Below are positions 8,038 through 15,468 of a stretch of DNA of 64,000 nucleotides, in pieces. Source of the DNA: an uncultured Dehalococcoidia bacterium (GTDB lineage Bacteria > Chloroflexota > Dehalococcoidia > Lucifugimonadales > G958296245); the NCBI GenBank assembly GCA_958296245.1, contig OY282458.1, positions 434,001 to 498,000 on the forward strand. The letters run 5' to 3'. How positions within the stretch are numbered: position 1 is the stretch's first letter; the number at the start of each line of letters is the position of its first letter. The notes under the pieces were generated by a model. The model saw only the letters and a list, made by a program, of their open reading frames with translations, was not told the DNA's origin and made no database searches. Made by a program: the position numbers and the translations under genes.

Positions 8038-8990
8038 GCGGGACCAGGCCCCCGGGCGGTCAGCGGGAACACGCCCTCTGCGAAAGCTTCCATCCGCTCG
8101 ACGCTCTCCTGAACCGTCCCGCCCGTCAGGCCGACCGACAGATGATTCACGCCCAGAGCCTCCAGGTCCGCCAGGTCCGATTCGACCTTGCTCGCGGGCC
8201 CGGCCAGGAGGCGGCCGCTGCTATCCGGCCCGCCGCCGACGGGCCAGCCCACGGCATAGGCGACGTCGAGCGCCGCCGGGTCTCGCCCCGCCTCTTCGGC
8301 GTGCCGCCGCAACCGGTCCACTCCCCGCCGCAACTGCGAGAGCGTCTCCAGCGGATGAGCGGGGTTGGTCCCAATGGGAAACCAGCCGTCTCCCAGAGCC
8401 GCCGCCCTCTTGAGAGCCCGGCGGCTCTCCCCGCCTATCCATATGGGCGGATGGGGCCTCTGCACCGGCCCGGGCTCGAAGACCACGCCTGAGAAGTCGC
8501 AGTAGTCCCCGTGAAACTCGGGGGCGTCCGACGTCCACAGCTCCCGGAAGACCCGGATATACTCGTCCGTCACGGCCCCGCGCTGCTCGAATGGGGGCGT
8601 GTTCAGGGCGTCGAACTCCTCCTGCATCCAACCAACGCCGCAACCCACGGTGAGCCTGCCGCCGGAGAGCACGTCGATCGTCGAAAGCACCTTGGCGGCG
8701 TGTACCGGGTTGCGGTAGGGCAGGACGAGCACACCGGTCACGAGGCGGATTCTGCTGGTGGCGGCGGCCACGAAGCTCAACAGCGTTGGCTGGTCCAGAA
8801 AGGAGCTCGCGCTGCCGAATTCGCCGCTGGCATTGTACGGATACCGCGAGGCAACCCGCCGGGGGACTATCAGATGGTCCCCGGTGCTCAGGAATCCGAA
8901 CCCCAACTCCTCGCCCCTGCGGGCCAGAGACGTGAGCGCGTTGGCCGTAGCCAGCGGGCCGCCGATTGGAAGAGAGAACCCAAACTCCAT
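8034..8990 (-). CDS. LLM-class flavin/F420-dependent oxidoreductase
   Basis: About 318 residues. The start was set at the ATG ending at 8990 (MEFGFSLPIGG), because the upstream in-frame extension lacks family similarity. The luciferase-like TIM barrel shows 'ARRGEELGFGFLSTGDHLIVP' at the N-terminus, then 'RIRLVTGVLVLPYRNPVHAAK', 'LSGGRLTVGCGVGW' and 'RPHPPIWIGGESRRALKRAA'. These are hallmark motifs of F420- or FMN-dependent LLM enzymes. Family reactions include F420-dependent hydride transfer and FMNH2-dependent monooxygenation; cofactor choice cannot be settled from sequence. Such enzymes are strongly expanded in SAR202 Chloroflexota, where a role in oxidising recalcitrant organic matter has been proposed. 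It overlaps the downstream MDR gene by 4 bp. Confidence 0.9.
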   Translation of the reverse strand: MEFGFSLPIGGPLATANALTSLARRGEELGFGFLSTGDHLIVPRRVASRYPYNASGEFGSASSFLDQPTLLSFVAAATSRIRLVTGVLVLPYRNPVHAAKVLSTIDVLSGGRLTVGCGVGWMQEEFDALNTPPFEQRGAVTDEYIRVFRELWTSDAPEFHGDYCDFSGVVFEPGPVQRPHPPIWIGGESRRALKRAAALGDGWFPIGTNPAHPLETLSQLRRGVDRLRRHAEEAGRDPAALDVAYAVGWPVGGGPDSSGRLLAGPASKVESDLADLEALGVNHLSVGLTGGTVQESVERMEAFAEGVFPLTARGPGPA

Positions 8991-9114
8991 CGCACCACCA
9001 ACAAGGCCTCGCTCTGCGGCGTTGCCCTCCCCTTTGCGGGCCTGCGCCAAGCCTACCCTCGCGCCCCGCAGCTTGTCAACGGCGTGGGCGGCGCGGGCTA
9101 ACGGGGCGCCCTCA

Positions 9115-9259
9115 GAGGGTGTTTGCAGAGTCTTGAAGAAGTATAATGATATGCAGACCGTATCCCGGCGGCCTCAACGGCGAACAGTGGGGAATCATCT
9201 CTCCGTTGCTGACGCCAGCCAGCCCCCGGGGGCGGCCGTGCCGCGTGCGAGGCTGGCAT
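9115..9259 (+). pseudogene. IS5-family transposase N-terminal remnant with putative left end
   Basis: The frame at 9146 gives 'MICRPYPGGLNGEQWGIISP', then 'LLTPASPRGRPCRV'. This is the start of IS5/IS427-type (DUF4096) transposases, whose usual form is RPYP.DL..EQW..I.PLLPP...GGRPR. Similarity ends near 9256 and the frame runs into unrelated residues until a stop at 9350. At 9115-9140 lies GAGGGTGTTTGCAGAGTC, about 30 bp before the ATG, as expected for a left inverted repeat; this part is inference. The catalytic DDE domain is gone. The rest of the 441-bp gap between 8991 and 9431 shows no other gene. An AT-rich stretch (9355-9400) before purB probably carries its promoter. Confidence 0.65.
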
Positions 9260-9431
9260 GGGCCGGCGCGGGGGCAGTTATCGGGTTGGGTGCCGGAGAT
9301 AGTGAGGAGACCGAAGAACAGCCATCGGCGCCGCGCTTTGCAACCCCTCTAAACGGGTTGGATTATCCGGTTGTCCAATTGCAACTACATTCAGGTTAGG
9401 GACGTGACACTCCGGTTGTAGGGATGCACTC

Positions 9432-10754
9432 ATGATCGAACGGTATTCCAGGCCTGGAATGAAGCGGGTCTGGGCGGAAGAGAGCAAATACGACAGGTGG
9501 CTTGCCATCGAGTTGGCGGTCTGCGAGGCGTGGGCCGACGAGGGCATGGTCCCCCGCGGCGACGTGGAAAAGCTGCGTGGCGCCTCCTACGACTTGGGCC
9601 GTCTCAGGGAGGTCTTGAAGGAGACGCGCCACGAGATGACGGCGTTCCTGAGCTCCATCACAGGGCGCGTCGGGCCGGAGGGCCGATGGCTCCATCTGGG
9701 GCTTACCACGAGCGACGTTTGGGACACGGCTACGAGCCTCCAGCTCATGGAGGCGCTCGACCTGCTGATCGCTGAGACTGACGGGCTCCTGGAAGCGCTG
9801 CGCGCGAGGGCGGTCGAGCATAGGGACACGTTGATGATGGGGCGCACGCACGGCGTTCACGCCGAGCCCGTCACGTTCGGCCTGAAGCTGGCTCTCTGGT
9901 GGGACGAGACGCGCCGCAACAGGGAGAGGTTGGTCCAGGCCAGAGACGTGATAGCCTACGGCAAGATCTCCGGGCCCGTCGGCACTCACGCCACGGTCCC
10001 CCCCTCCGTCGAGGCGAGGGTATGCGAGCGTCTTGGGCTCAGGCCCGCGCCGGTGTCGAACCAGGTTCTTCAGCGGGACCGCCACGCCCAGGTCGTGACG
10101 ACGCTCGCCATCGCCGCCGCGTCGCTGGAGAAGTTCGCGACGGAGATACGCGGCCTTCAACGCACGGAGGTCGGCGAGGTTGAAGAACCCTTCCCGGAGG
10201 GCCAGGCCGGCTCCTCGTCGATGCCCCACAAGCGCAACCCCGAGCTGTCCGAGCGGGTATGCGGCCTCGCGCGTCTCATCCGGGGCCACGCCGTCACGGC
10301 CTTGGAGAACGTCGCCCTGTGGGGTGAGCGTGACATCAGCCACTCGTCCGCCGAGCGGGTCATCCTGCCCGACGCCTGCTTGGCGCTGGACTACGTCCTG
10401 AACCTGTTTGCCGGCGTTATCGCCGGCCTGAATGTCTACCCGGACCGGATGATGCGGAACGTAGAGTCGACCCGCGGGATCGTATTCTCGCAACGGGTGC
10501 TGCTGGCGCTGATCGAGGCGGGGATGGCGCGCGAGGAAGCATACGGCATCGTACACGACCGCGCGATGCGGAGTTGGGAGAGCGGCGAGGACTTTCGGGA
10601 CATGGTCCGCTCCTCGCCCGAGGTCTCCCAGCGGCTGACGCGAGGCAGCGTAGACGCCCTGTTCGACTACGGATACTATGTCCGGCACGTCGACGAGACG
10701 TTCGAGCGGGCAGGGCTCGCCGGTCCCACGGAAGAAACCGGGGCGTCGCACTGA
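9432..10754 (+). CDS. purB: Adenylosuccinate lyase
   Basis: 440 residues, full length. PurB cleaves SAICAR to AICAR and adenylosuccinate to AMP, both releasing fumarate. It belongs to the fumarase/aspartase superfamily. The signature loop GSSSMPHKRNP lies around M264, with the catalytic serine just before it. The conserved 'MGRTHGVHAEP' places the general-acid/base His at H140, and 'HLGLTTSDVWDT' is the upstream conserved block. The start ATG at 9432 follows a weak AGGGATG ribosome site. purC follows after a terminator and a repeat, so the two purine genes look separately transcribed though adjacent. Confidence 0.96.
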   Translation: MIERYSRPGMKRVWAEESKYDRWLAIELAVCEAWADEGMVPRGDVEKLRGASYDLGRLREVLKETRHEMTAFLSSITGRVGPEGRWLHLGLTTSDVWDTATSLQLMEALDLLIAETDGLLEALRARAVEHRDTLMMGRTHGVHAEPVTFGLKLALWWDETRRNRERLVQARDVIAYGKISGPVGTHATVPPSVEARVCERLGLRPAPVSNQVLQRDRHAQVVTTLAIAAASLEKFATEIRGLQRTEVGEVEEPFPEGQAGSSSMPHKRNPELSERVCGLARLIRGHAVTALENVALWGERDISHSSAERVILPDACLALDYVLNLFAGVIAGLNVYPDRMMRNVESTRGIVFSQRVLLALIEAGMAREEAYGIVHDRAMRSWESGEDFRDMVRSSPEVSQRLTRGSVDALFDYGYYVRHVDETFERAGLAGPTEETGASH

Positions 10755-10800
10755 CGGACTGCGGAAATACGGGTCTTGCATAGGGGCATCGCCGTAACTT

Positions 10801-10838
10801 GGTGAGGAGTGCAGGGAATCGCCCTCACCGTTTTGTTA
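10801..10838 (+). terminator. Probable intrinsic terminator of purB
   Basis: GGTGAGG (10801-10807) pairs with CCTCACC (10823-10829) across a 15-nt loop and is followed by GTTTTGTTAT. The 7-bp stem plus the broken T-run suggest a moderate rho-independent terminator about 45 bp after the purB stop. Confidence 0.55.
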
Positions 10839-10842
10839 TCCT

Positions 10843-10931
10843 GAGGGTGTCTTTCAGATACAATTTGTTCCCCTTCCCGGCTGGGATGGGGGGCTGCAAG
10901 GAAGCGGGGAGCGTTTCCTCAGCCTGTTGAA
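10843..10931. repeat. Dispersed intergenic repeat, family A/B, copy 2
   Basis: Positions 10843-10865 match 4095-4117, and 10915-10931 (TTTCCTCAGCCTGTTGA) resembles 4129-4145. Both blocks occur in the same order, but spacing differs: here a G-rich insert separates them. The copy fills the gap between the purB terminator and purC. Confidence 0.45.
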
Positions 10932-10996
10932 TATGTGAAGATTGTCTTTACATGCACTGGAACCACGGAAACCCTTGTCAGGAGGTTGAATAGACG

Positions 10997-11872
10997 ATGA
11001 ATGTGATCAGGGAATCCCCCCTGCCCAACTTGGTGTATCGGGGAAAGGTGCGTGACACGCACACGCTGGACGGTGGGCTGCTTCTGATGGTTGCCACGGA
11101 CCGGATCTCGGCGTTCGACGTCGTTCTTCCGACCTCGATCCCCGACAAGGGAGCCGTGCTTAGCCAGATGTCCGCGTTCTGGTTCGGCCAGACCGAACAC
11201 GTCGTGCCAAACCACATGGTCGCTATGGCCCACGATCGCCCCGGCGTGGATATACCGCCGGAGCTCGCCCGCAGGGCTATGGTGGTCCGCAGGGCGGAGA
11301 GGATCGACGTCGAATGCGTCGTGAGGGGGTATATCACCGGCTCGGCATGGTCCGAGTATAGGAAGAGCGGCACCGTCTCGGGCCAGCCGATGCCTTCCGG
11401 CCTGAGGGAGGGCGACAGGTTCCCGGACCCGCTATTCACGCCTACGACGAAGGCGGAGGTGGGCCACGACGAGAACCTCACCTTCCCCCAGGTCGTGGAT
11501 ATGGTTGGCCGAGGCACGGCTGACCGACTCCGCGACGTAGCGACGGAGGTATACGTCTTCGCGCACGACTTGGCCAAGGAGAAGGGTATACTGATAGCCG
11601 ACACGAAGATGGAGTTCGGACACGTGGACGGTAAGCTCATTCTGATCGACGAACTGCTGACGCCCGACTCCAGCCGTTTCTGGGACATGTCGGGGTACGG
11701 TCCCGGCAAGTCTCAGCCCAACTTCGACAAGCAGTTCGTGAGGGACTGGCTCGACGCGCAGGGCTGGGACCACGAACCCCCGGCCCCCGAGTTGCCTGAA
11801 GACGTGGTTGCCAGGACGCGGGAACGGTACGTCGAGGCGCACCAGCGATTGACGGGCAGGCCCATCGCTTAG
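10997..11872 (+). CDS. purC: Phosphoribosylaminoimidazole-succinocarboxamide synthase (SAICAR synthetase)
   Basis: 291 residues. PurC joins CAIR and aspartate with ATP to give SAICAR, the substrate of the PurB encoded just upstream. Recognised motifs are 'YRGKVRDTHTLDGGLLLMVATDRISAFDV' near residue 14, 'IDVECVVRGYITGSAW' and 'LADTKMEFG'-type text (here 'IADTKMEFGHVDGKLILIDE'). The region 'LTPDSSRFWD' is the usual end of the catalytic core. The length matches the longer, yeast-like bacterial form rather than the roughly 240-aa E. coli form. A strong AGGAGG ribosome site stands 10 nt before the ATG. DUF3105 and purS genes follow closely, so a purC-purS transcript is likely. Confidence 0.96.
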   Translation: MNVIRESPLPNLVYRGKVRDTHTLDGGLLLMVATDRISAFDVVLPTSIPDKGAVLSQMSAFWFGQTEHVVPNHMVAMAHDRPGVDIPPELARRAMVVRRAERIDVECVVRGYITGSAWSEYRKSGTVSGQPMPSGLREGDRFPDPLFTPTTKAEVGHDENLTFPQVVDMVGRGTADRLRDVATEVYVFAHDLAKEKGILIADTKMEFGHVDGKLILIDELLTPDSSRFWDMSGYGPGKSQPNFDKQFVRDWLDAQGWDHEPPAPELPEDVVARTRERYVEAHQRLTGRPIA

Positions 11873-11910
11873 CACAATGGAAGAAGGGACCGCGCAACGG
11901 CGGAGGTAAG

Positions 11911-12627
11911 ATGTCGTCAACCGCAAATCAACACAGGGACAGGCTCACGCCTACTCAGGCAAGGGCGGCGCGAAGAGACCGCAGGAAGCGGCGCAGGCGG
12001 CTTGTCCGCTGGGGCGGCTTTAGCGCCATCGGCCTGCTGGCCTTCCTGTTCATAGTCGCGCTGTTCGCTCCTTCGCTGCCCATATCCCTCGGCTCGTCCG
12101 GCGCCGGCACCGCGGGAACGAAGATCCCGGATCAGGGCGGGAATCTCCACATGCTGCGCGGGGAAGACCACCCGCCGTATAACTCCGTGCCGGGCACGTC
12201 GGGCTGGCACTACTCGGACGCCAACGCGCCCATCGGCTGGGGAGTCTACAGCGAGTTCATTCCCGATGAGGTGCTGGTGCATAACCTCGAGCACGGGGGC
12301 GTGGGCATACACTACAACTGCCCCGACGGGTGCGACTTCCTGATTCGTCAGCTCGAATCGATGGCCCGGTACGTCGAGGGCAATTGGTTGGACGAGTACA
12401 TCTCCACGCTCGACCCCGATCAGCAAGCTGACGAGTTGAGACGCGCTCGGAACCTGGCGCGCCGCTACAAGGTCGTCATGTCGCCCTACCCGGACATGGA
12501 CTCGAAGATCGCGCTGACGGCGTGGAACTTCCTGGACAAGTTCGAAGAGTACGACGAGCCGAGGGTACAGAGGTTCCTGCTGGACCACGTGAACTCGCCC
12601 AACGCGCCCGAGTACTTCAGCCCGTAG
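11911..12627 (+). CDS. DUF3105 membrane-anchored protein
   Basis: 238 residues. A basic N-terminus (RAARRDRRKRRRR, about residues 14-30) precedes one hydrophobic helix (about 34-55, GFSAIGLLAFLFIVALFAP). This orients the protein with a short cytoplasmic tail and an extracytoplasmic domain. The remainder fits DUF3105: 'DHPPYNSVPGTSGWHY', 'PDEVLVHNLEHGGVGIHYNC' and 'SPYPDMDSKIALTAW'. The family has no established function; conserved His, Glu and Cys in 'HNLEHGG...YNC' could bind metal, which is inference. A GGAGG site precedes the ATG. Its stop is 5 bp from the purS start, so it is probably co-transcribed with purC and purS, but nothing links it to purine synthesis. Confidence 0.8.
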   Translation: MSSTANQHRDRLTPTQARAARRDRRKRRRRLVRWGGFSAIGLLAFLFIVALFAPSLPISLGSSGAGTAGTKIPDQGGNLHMLRGEDHPPYNSVPGTSGWHYSDANAPIGWGVYSEFIPDEVLVHNLEHGGVGIHYNCPDGCDFLIRQLESMARYVEGNWLDEYISTLDPDQQADELRRARNLARRYKVVMSPYPDMDSKIALTAWNFLDKFEEYDEPRVQRFLLDHVNSPNAPEYFSP

Positions 12628-12632
12628 CCTTG

Positions 12633-12884
12633 ATGTACGTCGCCCGGGTCTACGTAACCCTCAGGCCTACGGTCAACGACCCGGAGGGTCTGACGATACG
12701 GAACGGCCTCCACCAACTCGGCTTCGACATGGTGCGGAGCGTCAGGTCGGGCAAGTACATGGAGATCCGCTTGGACCAGGACTCCGAAGAGGCCGCTTCC
12801 GCGAGCGTGTCGGAGATGTGCGGGCAACTCCTAGCCAATCCGGTCATCGAGGACTATCGCTTCGAACTGGAACAGGCCGGATAG
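12633..12884 (+). CDS. purS: Phosphoribosylformylglycinamidine synthase subunit PurS
   Basis: 83 residues. PurS bridges PurQ and PurL in the three-part FGAM synthase that converts FGAR to FGAM. The sequence 'MYVARVYVTLRPTVNDPEGL' followed by 'LHQLGFDMVRSVRSGKYMEI' is typical of the family. The frame is open further upstream, but that region overlaps the DUF3105 gene; the ATG at 12633 gives the normal length. It begins 5 bp after the previous stop with no visible ribosome site, so translation probably depends on re-initiation. In most genomes purQ and purL follow directly. Here they do not, and must be elsewhere. Confidence 0.92.
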   Translation: MYVARVYVTLRPTVNDPEGLTIRNGLHQLGFDMVRSVRSGKYMEIRLDQDSEEAASASVSEMCGQLLANPVIEDYRFELEQAG

Positions 12885-12939
12885 CCGGAAGCCCAGCCGC
12901 ACGGGTCCGACTTCGAAAGGCGCGGCGCGGCAGGGGAGC

Positions 12940-12999
12940 AGCCGTCTGCTCTATTAGGACGGCGTTGGTCGAGAAGCCTCATGAGGTCTGAACAGTTAC
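12940..12999. repeat. Dispersed intergenic repeat, family C/D, copy 2
   Basis: CGTCTGCTCTATTAGGAC at 12943-12960 and GGTCTGAACAGTTAC ending at 12999 align in order with 4202-4260. The middle is diverged and about 2 nt shorter. It lies downstream of purS and upstream of the zinc-ribbon miniprotein. Confidence 0.5.
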
Positions 13000-13099
13000 G
13001 AACGAGCGCGGGCGAGGTTGCGCAGGCAATCTGCCAGTCATATAATTGTGCGGCGCCAGCGGTCCCGAATACCGGATGGCTCCCGGAGGTATTTTCATC

Positions 13100-13240
13100 T
13101 TGGAGGCCTATTGTCTGAAGTGCCGAGCTCATCGAGAAGTCAAAGACCCGGAAGAGGTCTCCCTCAAGAATGGCAGACCTGCTACGCGGGGCAAATGCTC
13201 GGTCTGCGGCCGAATCGTATTCAGGATAGGCAAGGCGTAG
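13100..13240 (+). CDS. DUF5679-type zinc-ribbon miniprotein
   Basis: 46 residues if translation starts at the TTG at 13100: 'LEAYCLKCRAHREVKDPEEV' and onward to 'GKCSVCGRIVFRIGKA'. Two CxxC pairs form a probable zinc ribbon, and the sequence fits the small DUF5679 family, whose members normally begin 'M.AYCVKC'. The TTG start is preferred because a perfect GGAGGT (13084-13089) stands 10 nt upstream. The in-frame ATGs at 13046 and 13076 have no ribosome site and would put that GGAGGT inside the coding region. The function of the family is unknown; a nucleic-acid or ribosome-associated role is a guess. It stands alone between purS and the CADD-like gene. Confidence 0.75.
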   Translation: MEAYCLKCRAHREVKDPEEVSLKNGRPATRGKCSVCGRIVFRIGKA

Positions 13241-13353
13241 GTCTCGCCGAGGTCTGATCTACACCCCGTTTTTCACAGCACTGCGGCGCGGCTTAATTAG
13301 GATCGTCATCAGGCCCGGTCTTGGGGCCGTCGGAATGGCTGGGAGGAAGCTAC

Positions 13354-14010
13354 GTGATCACACCTGTCATCGAAAGCATAGATCGGATAGTCAGGAACAG
13401 GAGCCTATTGACGCACCCCTTCTACCAGGCATGGACGGCGGGAGACCTTCCGGTGGAGTCGTTGAAGGGCTACGCCGCGCAGTACTTCCACTTCGAGAAG
13501 GCATATCCCACCTTCCTGAGCGGCATCCATCACCGGTGCTCGAACCAGTCGGTGCGCCAGCTCCTGCTCGACAACCTGTGGGACGAGGAGCACGGAGAAG
13601 AGAATCACGTCGAGCTGTGGCTGCGTTTCTGCGACGCGCTGGGATTGGAACGCAGCGACGTCCAACAGGGAGAGCCTCTGGACTCCACTAAGGAACTGGT
13701 GGACACCTACAGGGGATTGACTTCAGAGGCGCCTATGGCCGCCGGGGCAGCGGCGCTGTACGCCTACGAGTCCCAGGTGCCGGAGGTGGCGCAGGTCAAA
13801 ATGGACGGGCTGAGGCGCTTCTACGGCATGAAAGGCGACCGCGAAGTGTCGTTCTTCCGTGTCCACCAAGCCATGGACGTCGAGCACTCTGCCGCAGAGA
13901 GAGAAATGGTAACCACTCTGGCCTCCACCGACTCGGAGAAGGAGGCCGCCGTTGCCGCAGCCGACAAGGCCACCGGCGCCCTCTGGAGATTCTTGGACGG
14001 CGTCTATTAG
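13354..14010 (+). CDS. CADD-like di-iron oxygenase, candidate self-sacrificing pABA synthase
   Basis: 218 residues from the GTG at 13354, chosen because GGGAGG stands 7 nt upstream. The TenA/PqqC-like fold matches chlamydial CADD. With a constant offset of 3, every known CADD residue is present. The metal ligands are E78, H85, E139, H171, D175 and H178 (CADD E81, H88, E142, H174, D178, H181). Y24 and K149 correspond to Tyr27 and Lys152. In Chlamydia this protein makes the para-aminobenzoate part of folate from its own tyrosine, with that lysine as amino donor. Motifs are 'WDEEHGEENH', 'YAYESQVPEVAQVK' and 'VHQAMDVEH'. No folate gene is adjacent. The assignment is strong at family level; the pABA role is inferred from residue conservation. 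Confidence 0.85.
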   Translation: MITPVIESIDRIVRNRSLLTHPFYQAWTAGDLPVESLKGYAAQYFHFEKAYPTFLSGIHHRCSNQSVRQLLLDNLWDEEHGEENHVELWLRFCDALGLERSDVQQGEPLDSTKELVDTYRGLTSEAPMAAGAAALYAYESQVPEVAQVKMDGLRRFYGMKGDREVSFFRVHQAMDVEHSAAEREMVTTLASTDSEKEAAVAAADKATGALWRFLDGVY

Positions 14011-14125
14011 GCCGCTGCGGCCGCCGGGCCGGTATGGTAACTCCCGCTCACGTGGGGTTTGGGGTGGAGAGCCGACCCTCTGACCGACGGAGAAGCTCCC
14101 CTCAGGCGGCGCTAGGGATGGGCCG

Positions 14126-15394
14126 ATGCTCGTAGATCTCGCCTACGGCAGGACGGGCCTCACAGTCGATCTGCCCGACGACCGCGCCGCCGTCGTCGAG
14201 CCCGCCCATGCGCCGGGACTGCCCGACGAACGCGGGGCGCTGACCACTGCCCTACGGAACCCCATCGACGCGCCACCGCTCCGCCGCATGGTAAGGCCCC
14301 GGCAGACGGTCGCCGTCTCGGTGTGCGACATTACGCGGCCCATGCCGTCCTCGACGGTGCTTCCGGCGGTGCTGCGAGAGCTTGCCCACGTCCCGAACGA
14401 GAACATCGTCATCCTGATCGCCGCCGGCACACACCGGGCCAACACCCCGGAGGAGCTCGACGACATGCTCGGCCCCGACGTGACGGCCAGCTACCGCGTT
14501 ATCAACCACGACGCGTTCGCGGCGGAGGACCTCGAGTATTGCGGGGAGACGCCGGACGGGATCCCGATATGGCTAAACCGGCACTGGCTGGCCGCTGACT
14601 TCAGGATCACGACGGGTTTCGTGGAGCCGCACTTCTTCGCCGGGTTCAGCGGCGGCCCCAAGATGGTCGCGCCGGGGCTGGCGGGCTTCGACACCACCAT
14701 GAGGCTCCACGACGCCGGCATGATCGGCCATCCCAACGCGGTCTGGGGGGTCACCGAGGGCAACCCGATCCACGACGCGATTCGGAGCATCGCCGCCGCT
14801 ACCGGCGTGGACTTCAGCGTGGACGTGACGATCAACCGCAGCCGCCAGATCACGAGCGTCTACGCGGGCGAGATCTTCGCCGTCCACGGCGCCGCCTGCC
14901 AGGATGCCAGGCGAGCGTCGATGCGCCCGGTCCCGGAGCCATTCGACCTGGTGATCACGACCAACAGCGGCTATCCGCTCGACATGAACTTGTACCAGTC
15001 GGTCAAGGGCATGTCGGCAGCCGCACAGGTCGTGCGGAAGGGAGGGGCGATCGTCTGCGCCGCCGAGTGCAGCGACGGCGTCCCCGACCACGGCGAGTAC
15101 AGGAACCTGCTCGCCATGAGAGACACCCCCTCGGAGCTGCTGGAGATGATCATGGCGCCGGGGTTCAGCCGCCACGATCAATGGCAGGTCCAGATTCAGG
15201 CGCAGATACTGCTCAGGGCCAGGGTGCTTATGAAGTCGTCCTATCTGACTGCGGAGCAGGTCCGGGCGGCGCACCTGGAGCCCGTGGACGACCTGCAGGC
15301 CGCCATTGACGAGCAGGTCAAGCGCATCGGCCCCGGGGGCAGCATATGCGCCATCCCCCAGGGCCCGCAGACGATCCCGTACGTCACGGGCTAG
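14126..15394 (+). CDS. larA: LarA-type nickel-pincer racemase (lactate racemase family, DUF2088)
   Basis: 422 residues. All active-site residues of LarA are visible. H103 is in GTHR; H169 and K179 are in 'EPHFFAGFSGGPK', the lysine that binds the nickel-pincer nucleotide; H195 is in 'MRLHDAG'; Y290 and K294 are in 'NLYQSVKGM'. DITRP at 68-72 is the N-terminal signature. These positions equal those of the Lactobacillus enzyme with a shift of 4-5. The family racemises or epimerises 2-hydroxyacids, and many members do not act on lactate, so the symbol denotes the family only. Cofactor synthesis genes larB, larC and larE are not in the window. A 2-hydroxyacid dehydrogenase (30.8 kb) and a GlcD-like enzyme (62 kb) are potential pathway partners. 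The start ATG has only a weak ribosome site. Confidence 0.88.
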   Translation: MLVDLAYGRTGLTVDLPDDRAAVVEPAHAPGLPDERGALTTALRNPIDAPPLRRMVRPRQTVAVSVCDITRPMPSSTVLPAVLRELAHVPNENIVILIAAGTHRANTPEELDDMLGPDVTASYRVINHDAFAAEDLEYCGETPDGIPIWLNRHWLAADFRITTGFVEPHFFAGFSGGPKMVAPGLAGFDTTMRLHDAGMIGHPNAVWGVTEGNPIHDAIRSIAAATGVDFSVDVTINRSRQITSVYAGEIFAVHGAACQDARRASMRPVPEPFDLVITTNSGYPLDMNLYQSVKGMSAAAQVVRKGGAIVCAAECSDGVPDHGEYRNLLAMRDTPSELLEMIMAPGFSRHDQWQVQIQAQILLRARVLMKSSYLTAEQVRAAHLEPVDDLQAAIDEQVKRIGPGGSICAIPQGPQTIPYVTG

Positions 15395-15468
15395 TCAGGC
15401 TTTGGGAAGCCTTGAACCGCTGACTGAGATGCCGCGGCTCTGGATCCCAGTCATATCAGTCCCTCTAC

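Noticed and set aside
14011-14125. Possible structured RNA between the CADD-like gene and larA
   Set aside because: G-rich pairings can be drawn, but none matches a known family and no terminator is associated.
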